In this document: piece by piece, positions 1 through 6,580 of the stretch
Layout: each line of letters begins with the position of its first letter
How positions within the stretch are numbered: position 1 is the stretch's first letter
Origin: an uncultured Clostridia bacterium
GTDB lineage: Bacteria > Bacillota_A > Clostridia > TANB77 > CAG-508
Length of the DNA: 6,580 nucleotides
Assembly: GCA_949747745.1 (NCBI GenBank)
Contig: CATKFT010000093.1
Coordinates: 1-6,580, forward strand
Direction of reading: 5' to 3'
Notes under the pieces: model-generated
What the model saw: the letters and a program-made list of their open reading frames with translations, nothing else
Told to the model about the DNA's origin: nothing
The model's database searches: none
Made by a program: the position numbers and the translations under genes

Positions 1-496
1 ACATTCAATAGAACCGAAGCGACAAGAATAATTAAGAGAAGCATAACGAGTATCATCATTGGTAATAAGATACCAAATATCATCACTAGAGTGATTAGAG
101 TAAGTAGGAACAACAATATTAGTTTTAAAACGTCTTCTAGTAAACAAAACATCCTTAAAAACTTTGGAATGTTGAGCAAGAGGAGAAATATCACGAAGAT
201 GTTTAACAATACGAGAACCATTTTTATCGTAATAAGAAAAAGAAAAGAAAGATTTAGCACGAAAGCAATAGAAACAGCCGAAGGTCTTGAATATGAGATA
301 GAATATTGGGAAAAGTGAACCATCTATCAGCCAGAAAAACAACGTGAAAACGAGAAGACGGAAAAAGAGAAGAGCAAAAAGCAATATAGTTAATTTTCCC
401 ATACATTACAAAGACCACTAAACAGGTATCTACTACATTACAACAATAAACGACAAAATAGTGGAAGGTATCCGAAAAAACAATTGATTTTATAAA
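1..496 (-). pseudogene. Decayed DDE transposase fragment (IS4-like), off left edge
   Basis: Read on the minus strand, two overlapping frames together resemble the C-terminal half of an insertion-sequence DDE transposase. The upstream frame, open from about 496 after a TAA at 497-499, contains YGKINY and then FLADRWF (ADRWF at 317-331), a motif typical of IS4-like transposases. Near base 283 the similarity moves to the next frame, which reads FGCFYCFRAK, YYDKNGSRIVKHL, RFKTNIVV and RFGSIE and stays open to base 1. Skipping one C near 283 joins the frames as HIQ-D-FGCFYCF. The N-terminal half is not recognisable and no terminal inverted repeat was seen. The family assignment comes from remembered motifs, so only the broad class is reasonably sure. 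It is probably an inactive relic lying beside the CRISPR locus. The plus-strand frame at 91-318 is its antisense shadow. Confidence 0.6.
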
Positions 497-512
497 TTAA
501 GTATAGTAAAAT
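484..512 (+). promoter_or_regulatory. Candidate cas operon promoter
   Basis: TTGATT (484-489, four of six consensus -35 positions) is followed after 17 bases by TAAAAT (507-512, five of six consensus -10 positions). Transcription would start near 519 and give a 5' UTR of about 160 bases that is antisense to the whole tracrRNA. A competing candidate is TATAAC at 651-656, five of six -10 positions but with only a weak -35 (TAGTAA, 628-633), which would leave a very short leader before cas9. AT-rich DNA yields such matches by chance, so this is tentative. Confidence 0.3.
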
Positions 513-525
513 GTTAGTATAAAAT

Positions 526-552
526 AAAAAAGTCCTAGTAACTAGAACTTTT
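526..552 (-). terminator. Rho-independent terminator of tracrRNA
   Basis: On the minus strand, AAAAGTTCTAG (552-542) pairs with CTAGGACTTTT (538-528) through 11 base pairs around a three-base loop. Six Ts run from 531 to 526, overlapping the stem end, then A and four more Ts. One pair is G-U on the minus strand but a C-A mismatch on the plus strand, so the hairpin is sound only in the tracrRNA direction. Plus-strand transcription toward cas9 should be less affected. Confidence 0.85.
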
Positions 553-601
553 AATCACCTAAGTGAACCCAAGATTTCCTTGGTATTTAAGGTTAAACCT
601 T

Positions 602-634
602 ATTTTAACTCATTGTGCTATTTTAGATAGTAAT
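602..634 (-). repeat. Anti-repeat segment within tracrRNA
   Basis: The plus strand here reads as a degenerate repeat. Bases 613-634 match repeat positions 10-31 at 21 of 22 positions (C at 618 against T), and TTTTA at 603-607 matches repeat positions 2-6. The sequence between them (608-612) differs and forms the bulge of the crRNA:tracrRNA duplex. The single difference becomes a G-U wobble in RNA. Confidence 0.9.
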
Positions 635-649
635 TTTATAGCAAATTAA

Positions 650-678
650 ATATAACATGGAAAAGGAGAAATTGTCAA
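650..678 (-). promoter_or_regulatory. tracrRNA promoter
   Basis: On the minus strand a perfect -35 TTGACA (678-673) is followed after 17 bases by TTATAT (655-650), or after 18 by TATATT (654-649). The predicted start is near 642, a few bases before the anti-repeat. The -35 directly abuts the cas9 start codon (679) and the spacer covers the cas9 ribosome site, so polymerase here would sit on the cas9 initiation region. Confidence 0.8.
663..668 (+). promoter_or_regulatory. Ribosome binding site of cas9
   Basis: AAGGAG lies ten bases before the GTG at 679. It helps decide the start: the nearby ATG at 686 is in another frame and stops after two codons, while GTG opens the frame that leads to the RuvC-I motif once the extra base at 706 is allowed for. 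Confidence 0.7.
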
Positions 679-3600
679 GTGAAAAATGAACTAAATTATA
701 ATATTCGGATTAGATATAGGAGTAGGCTCTGTTGGATGGTGTGTTACAGATAATAATAACAAAATTTTGAAAAAAAATAATAAAAATATGTGGGGGGCTA
801 GGATATTTCCAGAAGCTAGTACACAAGCACAAAGAAGAGGATTTAGAAGTTCAAAAAGAAGATTAACAAGAAGAAAAGAAAGAATAAATATATTACAAAG
901 CTTGATGTATGATGATATAGAAAAAGAATATCCTAATTTTATTCGGATTAATTAAAGAAAGTTCATTAGATTTTGAAGATAAAAATATTGCAAGTATGAT
1001 TTTAGGACAAAAATATAATTTGTTTTCAGATGAAAAATATACAGATAAAGATTACTACAATAAGTTTAAAACAATTTATGATTTAAGAGATTATTTAACA
1101 AATACAAATGAAAAAGTAGATATACGTTTAGTATATCTTGCAATTCACCATATAATAAAATATAGAGGAAACTTTTTATATGAAGGAGAATTTTCAGAAA
1201 ACTCTAATGAAATAAATGAAAAAATAGATGAAATAATTGAATTTTTAGAAGAGAGATATCAAATAACATTAAATGAAAATGAACACGAAATAATAAATAT
1301 TTTAAAACAAAAAAATATATCTAAGGCAAATAGAAAGGAACAATTACTAAATCTTTTTAGTTTCGATAAAACAGATAAACCAGTAATTGTAAACATTATA
1401 AATGCAATTTTAGGGTATCAAACAGATATAAATAAAATATTTGGTATAAATATAGAAAAATCAAAGATATCATTTGCACAAGAAATAGAAAATGAAGAGG
1501 AAATTAAAAATGAATTACAAGAAGATGCCAACATATATGAGTGCATAAGTATTATATATAGTTGGTTTGTATTACAAGATATATTAAAAGGAAAAACATA
1601 TATTTCAGAAGCAATGATAGAAAAATACAAAAAATATGGAGAAGACTTAAAACTTTTAAAAAGAATATACAAAACATACTTTAAAGAAGAATATGCAGAT
1701 ATGTTTAGAAGCATAAAAGAAAACAATTATGTAGCATATAATGGAAAAAATTCAGGGGTAAAATGTAAAAAATGTAAACCAGAAGATTTTTTTGTAAAAC
1801 TAAAAAAGAAAATAAATGAATTACCAAATGAGAATGAAGAAAAAGAAATAATAATAAAACAAATTGAAGATAATGACTTTTTAGTAAAAATAAATGTTAC
1901 AGAAAATGGAGCAATACCACATCAATTACATAAACGAGAATTAGAAAAAATATTAGAAAATCAATCAAAATATTATAATACATTAAAAGAAAATAAAGAC
2001 AAAATTATAGACTTATTTACATTCAGAATACCATACTATATAGGGCCATTATCAAATGAAAAAGGAAAATGGTCTTGGGTTGTTAGAAAAGAAGAGGGAA
2101 AGATAAGACCTTGGAATTTTGAAAAAATAGTTGATGAAGATAAAACAGCTGAAAATTTTATAAAAAGGATGACAAATAAATGTACATATTTACTTAATGA
2201 AGATGTTATGCCAAAACAATCTATATTATATTCAAAATTCTGTGTATTAAATGAATTAAACAATATAAGAATAAATAATCACCATTTAAGTAAAAGTGAT
2301 AAAGCAGACATTATAGAAGAAATATTTAAAAAACAAAAAAAGGTAACATTAAAAAATATAAAAGAGCATTATAAACATAAAAAAATAGAAATTGAGACAA
2401 TATCAGGACTTATAGACGACACAAACTTTATGTCTAATATGGAAGCGTATATTGATATGGAAAAGATTTTAGGTAAAGTAGATGATACAAATATTGATAT
2501 GTGCGAAGAACTAATTTACTGGATAACTATATTTGAAGAAAAGAAAATATTAAAAAGAAAGATACAAGAAAAGTACAAAAATTTAAATAATAAGCAAGTA
2601 GAAGAATTATGTAAGAAAAGATATACTGGTTGGTCTAGATTATCTAAAAAACTATTAACAAATATAAAATCATATGATGGTGATAATATCATAGAAAAAT
2701 TAGAAAAAACAAATATGAACTTCATGCAAATTATAAATGAAGAAAAATTTGGCTTTGGTAAAAAGCTTGAAGAATTAATGCCAAAAAAAGAAGAGAAAAT
2801 AAAATATAAAGATATAGAAGAAATACCAACATCTCCAGCAAATAAAAGAGCAATTTGGCAAACAATATGTGTTGTAAAGGAAATAGTAAGAACGGTAAAA
2901 TGTGAACCTCAAAAAATATACATAGAATTTGCAAGACAAGAGCAATATAATAAAAAGATGATAAACAAAAGAGCAAAACAACTTTTAGAAAAATATGAAC
3001 AAATTGAAAATCAAATAAACTATCTAAAAGATTATGATAATAATGTTTATAAACAATTAAAAAAGCAACAAAATGATAAAACATTAACTGAAAAAATGTA
3101 TTTATATTATGTACAAAATGGAAAATGTTTATATAGTGGGAAAACATTAAATTTGAATAATTTAAGCCAATATGAAGTAGATCATATAATTCCTAGGTCA
3201 TACATAAAAGATGATAGTATAGATAATAAAGCATTAGTTTTAAAAGAAGAAAATCAAAGGAAATCAGACACTTTATTATTAAGTGATAGTATTATAAATA
3301 AGCAAACAGCATGGTGGCAAAGTCTTTTAAGAGCTAATTTAATAACACAAGCTAAATATAATAGATTAACAAGAAGAAAAATGTTTGAAACAGATCAAGA
3401 TAGAGAAAAATTTGTACAAAGGCAATTAGTAGAAACAAGACAAATAACCAAGTATGTTACTAATTTACTAAAAAATGAATATGAAAATGCACAAATATAT
3501 TCGTTAAGAGCAGAGTTAACGCATAGTTTTAGGGATAAATATAAGATTTATAAAAATAGAAATGTAAATAATTATCATCATGCACAAGATGCATATATTA

Positions 3601-4622
3601 TATCAACAATAGGAAATCTTTTGAACAAAAATTGGAAAGGAGATAAATCTGAATTTAAATATGGCGAATATGTAAAAAAATACATGCAAGATGAAAAAAC
3701 ACCACAAGAAAAGCATGGAATGATAATGGGATTTATAAGAAAAAATGTAGATATACAAAAGGTTAAAAAAGTTGTAAACTATAAAGATTGCTATATAAGT
3801 AGGATGTTAGAAGAAAATACAGGAGAGTTTTATAATCAAACTTTATATAGTTCTAAGGATAAGCCAGTAATACCATTAAAGACAGGTAGAAGAGTAGAAA
3901 AATATGGAGGATATTCTGGAGAAAATAAAGCCTATAGTGTAATTTTTGGATACATAAACAAAAAAGGAGAAAAAGAATATAAACTTATAGGAATTCCAAT
4001 AAAAGTAGCATATGATATTAAAGAAAAAAGAACTAATTTAGAAGAATATATAAAAAATAAAGAATTAAAAAATATTGAATATAAAAATTTTAAAATAATT
4101 ATAAATAAAATACTTAAAAACCAAGAGTATTTGGATGAAAATAATGAAAAAATGAGATTATGTAGTGATAGTGAGATAAGAACAGCAAAAGAGTTAATAG
4201 TTGATTATGAAATTCAAGAATTAATTTATTTTATGAATCAAGACAAAAAAGATTTAAAAGATAGTGAAAATGAAAAATTGCAAAATGGATATACATACTT
4301 ATTTGAATATTTAATAGAAAAATTGCGAAAAGAATATAAAGTTTTTACAAGTATATATAATAAGTTAATAACTAAAAAAGAGAAATTTGAAATGTTAAAA
4401 GAAGAAGAAAAGAAAGCTACAATAAATGGATTAATAAGCTTAATGGAAACAGGACAAGGAAGTTTAACAAAAATTGGATTAACAGATAGAGAGGGAAGAA
4501 AATCTGGACAGAATTTCAAAACAGACAAATTATTAAAAATGACATTTATAGATAAATCAGTAACAGGTATGTATGAAAGAAGGTTTAATATAAGTGGGTT
4601 GGAGAACAATAGTAGTAAATAA
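679..4622 (+). CDS. cas9: Cas9 endonuclease, type II-A (two frameshifts as sequenced)
   Basis: RNA-guided DNA endonuclease. As sequenced it lies in three frames: 679-705, 707-943 and 945-4622. Dropping C706 and C944 gives a 1313-residue protein, normal for type II-A. Domains in order: RuvC-I GLDIGVGSVGW (D12, like D10 of S. pyogenes Cas9); arginine-rich bridge helix (about 52-75); REC lobe (about 80-700) with KYRGNFL, AIPHQLHKREL, FRIPYYIGPL and RYTGWSRLSKKL; RuvC-II KIYIEFARQ (E749); HNH YEVDHIIPRSYIKDDSIDNKAL (H835, N849); RVEC-like linker FVQRQLVETRQITK; RuvC-III NNYHHAQDAY (H967, D970); and a C-terminal PAM-interacting domain with KYGGY and KSVTGMYERR. All nuclease residues are present. 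An ordinary gene caller would likely report only 996-4622, missing RuvC-I and the bridge helix. The last 29 bases overlap cas1. The GTG start is chosen by frame and by the upstream AAGGAG. Confidence 0.95.
702..712 (+). other. First cas9 frameshift site (extra C at 706)
   Basis: The 11-mer TATTCGGATTA interrupts the conserved N-terminus. Read straight through from GTG, the frame gives NIRIRYR instead of the expected NIGLDIG. Skipping C706 restores GLDIGVGSVGW, the RuvC-I motif with its catalytic aspartate. The downstream frame has no start codon between its upstream TAA (692-694) and the motif, so it cannot simply begin later without losing RuvC-I. Confidence 0.85.
940..950 (+). other. Second cas9 frameshift site (extra C at 944)
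   Basis: The same 11-mer TATTCGGATTA recurs. Read straight, the bridge-helix frame ends as PNFIRIN and stops at 953-955. Skipping C944 gives PNFIGLIKESSLDFEDKNIASMILGQKYNLF and joins the long frame to the stop at 4622. The continuous reading fits the normal REC region of Cas9. Confidence 0.85.
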
Positions 4623-5460
4623 AAACTGTAAATTAAGCTATAAAAATAGTTATTTAGTAGTAAGAAGTGAAGAATTAAAAATGATTCATTTATCAGAAAT
4701 AAATACAATAATAGTAGAAAATGGTATGGTATCAATAACATCATATTTAATAAATGAGCTAGCAGATAGAAAGATAAAAATTATTTTCTGTGATGAAAAG
4801 CACAATCCGTCATGTGAAATAATACCTTATTATGGGGCATTTAATACAAGTAAAAAGATATTAAATCAAACTAAATGGGAACAAGAAAGAAAAGATGAAG
4901 CTTGGAGAGAAATTGTGAAATATAAAATACATAATCAAGCAATGTTATTAAAAAAGCTAGAAATTAAGGAATATACGAAATTACTAGAATATGAAAAACA
5001 AGTTGAAATAGCAGATAAGACAAATAGAGAAGGGCATGCTGCAAAGGTATATTTTAACTTATTATTTGGAAATGATTTTATAAGAGATAATGAAGACAAT
5101 ACAAATGCAGCATTAAATTATGGATATGCAATATTATTATCTATGCTAAATAGGGATATAGTTAGTAAAGGATATATAACACCATTAGGAATAAACCATA
5201 GAAGTGAATTTAATCAATTTAACCTGTCATGTGATTTAATGGAAATATTTAGACCATTAGTAGATGAAGCAGTATATAATAATAGAGAATTAGCATTTGA
5301 TAAGGAATTTAAATATAAATTAGTGGATGTATGCAATAAAACGGTTATAATAGAAAAGCAGGAACAATACCTTTCAAATGCAGTTCCTATATTTATAACA
5401 AGTGTGTTCGATTTTTTAGAAAAAAATGAAGAAAGTAAAATATTAAATTATGAGTTTTAG
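4594..5460 (+). CDS. cas1: Cas1 integrase, type II-A
   Basis: Metal-dependent integrase that, with Cas2, joins new spacers to the leader-end repeat. The 288-residue length and the opening MGWRTIVVNKNCKLSYKN are typical of type II Cas1. An N-terminal beta-rich domain is followed by the helical catalytic domain with the metal ligands E146 (NREGHAAKVYF), H202 (GINHRSEFN) and E217 (CDLMEIFRP). The start is GTG, inside cas9 in another frame with a 29-base overlap, and a GAAGG-like ribosome site lies about ten bases upstream. The overlap points to translational coupling with cas9. The end overlaps cas2 by 11 bases. The frame is intact. Confidence 0.97.
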   Translation: MGWRTIVVNKNCKLSYKNSYLVVRSEELKMIHLSEINTIIVENGMVSITSYLINELADRKIKIIFCDEKHNPSCEIIPYYGAFNTSKKILNQTKWEQERKDEAWREIVKYKIHNQAMLLKKLEIKEYTKLLEYEKQVEIADKTNREGHAAKVYFNLLFGNDFIRDNEDNTNAALNYGYAILLSMLNRDIVSKGYITPLGINHRSEFNQFNLSCDLMEIFRPLVDEAVYNNRELAFDKEFKYKLVDVCNKTVIIEKQEQYLSNAVPIFITSVFDFLEKNEESKILNYEF

Positions 5461-5770
5461 ATATATGAGAGTTATAGTGTTTTTTGATTTACCAACTGAA
5501 ACGGTAAAAGATAGGAAAATATATAGTAAATTTAGGAAGCTATTAATTAATGATGGATTTATCATGCTACAAGAATCTGTATATTCAAAATTAGCATTAA
5601 ATGCATCAATAGCAAATTCAATTAGAGATAGAGTGTATAAAAATAAACCACCAAAAGGAATAGTGCAAATGCTTACAATAACAGAAAGACAATATAGTAG
5701 TATAGAATATGTTGTAGGAGAGGGAAACAGTGATATTATAGATAATACAGAAAGGTTAACAATATTATGA
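5450..5770 (+). CDS. cas2: Cas2, type II-A
   Basis: Small ferredoxin-fold protein that bridges two Cas1 dimers in the spacer-integration complex. At 106 residues it has normal length. The first strand MRVIVFFDLPTET carries the conserved aspartate D13, followed by KIYSKFRKLLINDGFIMLQESVYSKL, characteristic of type II Cas2. The start at 5450, giving MSFRYMRV, matches the MS(Y/F)RYMR opening I recall for streptococcal Cas2, so it is preferred over the internal ATG at 5465. It overlaps cas1 by 11 bases, and its TGA overlaps the csn2 start as ATGA. Confidence 0.95.
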   Translation: MSFRYMRVIVFFDLPTETVKDRKIYSKFRKLLINDGFIMLQESVYSKLALNASIANSIRDRVYKNKPPKGIVQMLTITERQYSSIEYVVGEGNSDIIDNTERLTIL

Positions 5771-6447
5771 AACTAAGGATAAATGGATTCGAAAATGAGA
5801 TTGTATTTGGTGATGATAATGTGAGTATATTACAAATTGAAGAAGCAAAATGTTTTACACATATTATAGATGTGATAAATCAAAAAATTAATGGATATGA
5901 GAATAATGAAATATTTTTATTAGATGAAGAAGATAGAGAAATAAAGATAGATAAAAATATGTATATTGCATTAGATTTATTTAATATAGATTATAATTCT
6001 AAGAAAATAATAAATAAGATGTATGATATAATTGCTGAAAACATACAAAATTCTCAAGAAGTAGAATTAGAGAAGATAACAATTAAGTTAAGGAATTATT
6101 TAATACAAGAGATAAATGAATTACCATTTGAATTTGTAATGAAAAGTGAAATTAGTATACAAGAGACATTAAAAATATTTGATGTAAAAATAGATAGTAT
6201 TAATTATTCTAGTATACTAGAAAGGCTAGAGCTACTAGTAAATTTAATATCGACATTAAATATTGCTAAAGTATTAGTAATACCAAATTTAAAAATGTAT
6301 TTATCAGAATGTGAAATTATTGAATTTTATAAATATTCATTATATAATAATGTTAAGTTGTTAATTATAGAAAGATATACAAAGAAGAAGTTAGAATATG
6401 AGAAAATCATGAGAATAGATGAGGATTTCAATGATGAAATAATTTGA
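5767..6447 (+). CDS. csn2: Csn2 adaptation protein, type II-A
   Basis: Csn2 forms a tetrameric ring that binds DNA ends and is needed for spacer acquisition in type II-A systems. It is the gene that defines the subtype. The 226-residue protein is the size of the short (S. pyogenes-type) Csn2 family, a degenerate P-loop ATPase fold. It opens MKLRINGFENEIVFGDDNVSIL and ends with the family-like stretch KMYLSECEIIEFYKYSLYNN, then VKLLIIERY and EYEKIMRIDEDF. I see no Walker motif, as expected. It begins at the ATGA overlap with cas2, with an AGAAAGG ribosome site a little over ten bases upstream. The CRISPR leader follows directly. Confidence 0.92.
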   Translation: MKLRINGFENEIVFGDDNVSILQIEEAKCFTHIIDVINQKINGYENNEIFLLDEEDREIKIDKNMYIALDLFNIDYNSKKIINKMYDIIAENIQNSQEVELEKITIKLRNYLIQEINELPFEFVMKSEISIQETLKIFDVKIDSINYSSILERLELLVNLISTLNIAKVLVIPNLKMYLSECEIIEFYKYSLYNNVKLLIIERYTKKKLEYEKIMRIDEDFNDEII

Positions 6448-6508
6448 AAAAGATATCTAAAATAACACAACGAAGTCATTACTCGAAAAATCCTAAAACT
6501 AATTTGGC
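6448..6508 (+). promoter_or_regulatory. CRISPR leader
   Basis: This 61-base stretch lies between the csn2 stop and the first repeat. Type II-A adaptation machinery recognises the leader's last bases, ATTTGAG in streptococci. Here the final seven are ATTTGGC (6502-6508), matching five of seven. The leader also holds the palindrome AGATATCT (6451-6458) and an inverted copy of part of the repeat (6454-6471 and 6493-6499), listed separately. No convincing -35/-10 pair was found. TTGAAA at 6444 has no -10 at suitable spacing, so the array may be read from the cas operon or from a weak promoter. Confidence 0.75.
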
Positions 6509-6534
6509 GTTTTAGAGTTGTGTTATTTTAGATA
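6454..6534. repeat. Leader-repeat inverted repeat (long hairpin)
   Basis: TATCTAAAATAACACAAC (6454-6471) is the exact reverse complement of repeat positions 9-26 (6517-6534). Further in, CTAAAAC (6493-6499) is the exact reverse complement of repeat positions 1-7 (6509-6515). Together they form a nested hairpin: an 18 bp stem, an asymmetric internal loop of 21 bases on the leader side and one on the repeat side, a 7 bp stem and a nine-base apical loop (6500-6508). On the minus strand the outer stem is followed by TCTTTTT, so it could also act as a loose terminator for antisense array transcripts. Confidence 0.9.
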
Positions 6535-6580
6535 GTAATAAAACCAGTGTTTCCGTTATCTCCACTTTGGGAGGGTTTTA
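6509..6580 (+). CRISPR. Start of type II-A CRISPR array
   Basis: The first repeat is 36 bases (6509-6544). It starts GTTTTAGAGTTGTG and ends TAGTAATAAAAC, the G...AAAAC form usual for type II-A. The spacer is exactly 30 bases (6545-6574), then GTTTTA (6575-6580) begins the second repeat and the window ends. Orientation is fixed by the leader and by pairing with the tracrRNA. The spacer is about half G+C, far above its surroundings, as expected for foreign DNA. Only two repeat starts are visible, but the anti-repeat and the cas genes make the call secure. Confidence 0.95.

Larger units (their letters stand above)
526..642 (-). ncRNA. tracrRNA
   Basis: This is the trans-activating RNA that pairs with the repeat part of pre-crRNA, allows RNase III processing and locks the guide into Cas9. 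From the promoter at 650-678 it should start near 642. Bases 634-613 pair with repeat positions 10-31 over 22 base pairs, all Watson-Crick except one G-U. After a short bulge, UAAAAU (607-602) pairs with the repeat's first six bases GUUUUA, with the G-U at the end. The typical UUAAAAUAAGG junction follows. Next come a nexus-like hairpin (601-597 with 593-589), a CCAAG/CUUGG hairpin (583-579 with 573-569), a UCAC/GUGA hairpin (566-563 with 558-555) and the terminator. Its place upstream of cas9 on the opposite strand matches the Streptococcus pyogenes arrangement. The 5' end is inferred. Length is about 117 nt. Confidence 0.9.

Noticed and set aside
91..318. 75-residue plus-strand open frame MIRVSRNNNISF...
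   Set aside because: It is antisense to the transposase-like minus-strand frames, is low in complexity, has no good ribosome site and resembles no known protein.
526..552. Terminator acting on plus-strand transcription toward cas9
   Set aside because: On the plus strand the stem has a C-A mismatch and only four Ts after it, so the minus-strand reading is far better.
767..955. Separate small arginine-rich protein before cas9
   Set aside because: The sequence is the Cas9 bridge-helix region, continuous with RuvC-I upstream and the REC lobe downstream once the extra Cs are allowed for.
2731..3147. 138-residue minus-strand open frame, rich in F and L
   Set aside because: It is a shadow of the AT-rich cas9 gene. 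Like the other minus-strand frames at 1418-1726, 2036-2263, 2516-2725 and 4238-4744, it is only the complement of K/E/I/N-rich codons.
6451..6458. AGATATCT palindrome as an operator
   Set aside because: Eight-base palindromes of A and T are common in such DNA, and there is no second copy or promoter next to it.
6454..6508. A second complete tracrRNA in the leader
   Set aside because: It has anti-repeat blocks but no AAUAAGG junction, nexus hairpin or terminator on the plus strand, so it is better described as a leader-repeat hairpin.

Overview
The window is most of a type II-A CRISPR-Cas locus from a very AT-rich bacterium. Low G+C, A/T-ending codons, strong AAGGAG-type ribosome sites, TGA used as an ordinary stop (cas2, csn2) and the cas9-cas1-cas2-csn2 gene set all point to a Firmicute (Clostridia or Bacilli, plausibly gut or metagenomic). 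The species cannot be named from this sequence.

Layout. Bases 1 to about 496 hold a decayed transposase on the minus strand that runs off the left edge. Bases 526-642 encode a tracrRNA on the minus strand, with its own consensus-like promoter, an anti-repeat that pairs with the CRISPR repeat, a nexus-like hairpin, two further small hairpins and a Rho-independent terminator. The plus strand then carries cas9 (679-4622), cas1 (4594-5460), cas2 (5450-5770) and csn2 (5767-6447), each overlapping the next and so probably one translationally coupled operon. A 61-base leader follows, then the first full CRISPR repeat (6509-6544), one 30-base spacer (6545-6574) and the first six bases of the next repeat at the right edge.

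How it works together. Cas9, guided by crRNA paired with tracrRNA, cuts invading DNA. Cas1, Cas2 and Csn2, with Cas9, insert new spacers at the leader end of the array. The cas1, cas2 and csn2 frames are intact.

Two things stand out. First, cas9 is not one open frame. Near its 5' end it has two one-base insertions, each inside the same 11-mer TATTCGGATTA, and removing the C from each restores a complete 1313-residue Cas9. This is either a motif-specific sequencing error or a genuine and peculiar disruption. Second, the leader carries an inverted, interrupted copy of the repeat that can fold with the first repeat into an 18 bp plus 7 bp hairpin. It resembles the tracrRNA:crRNA duplex and is not explained by the standard type II-A layout.
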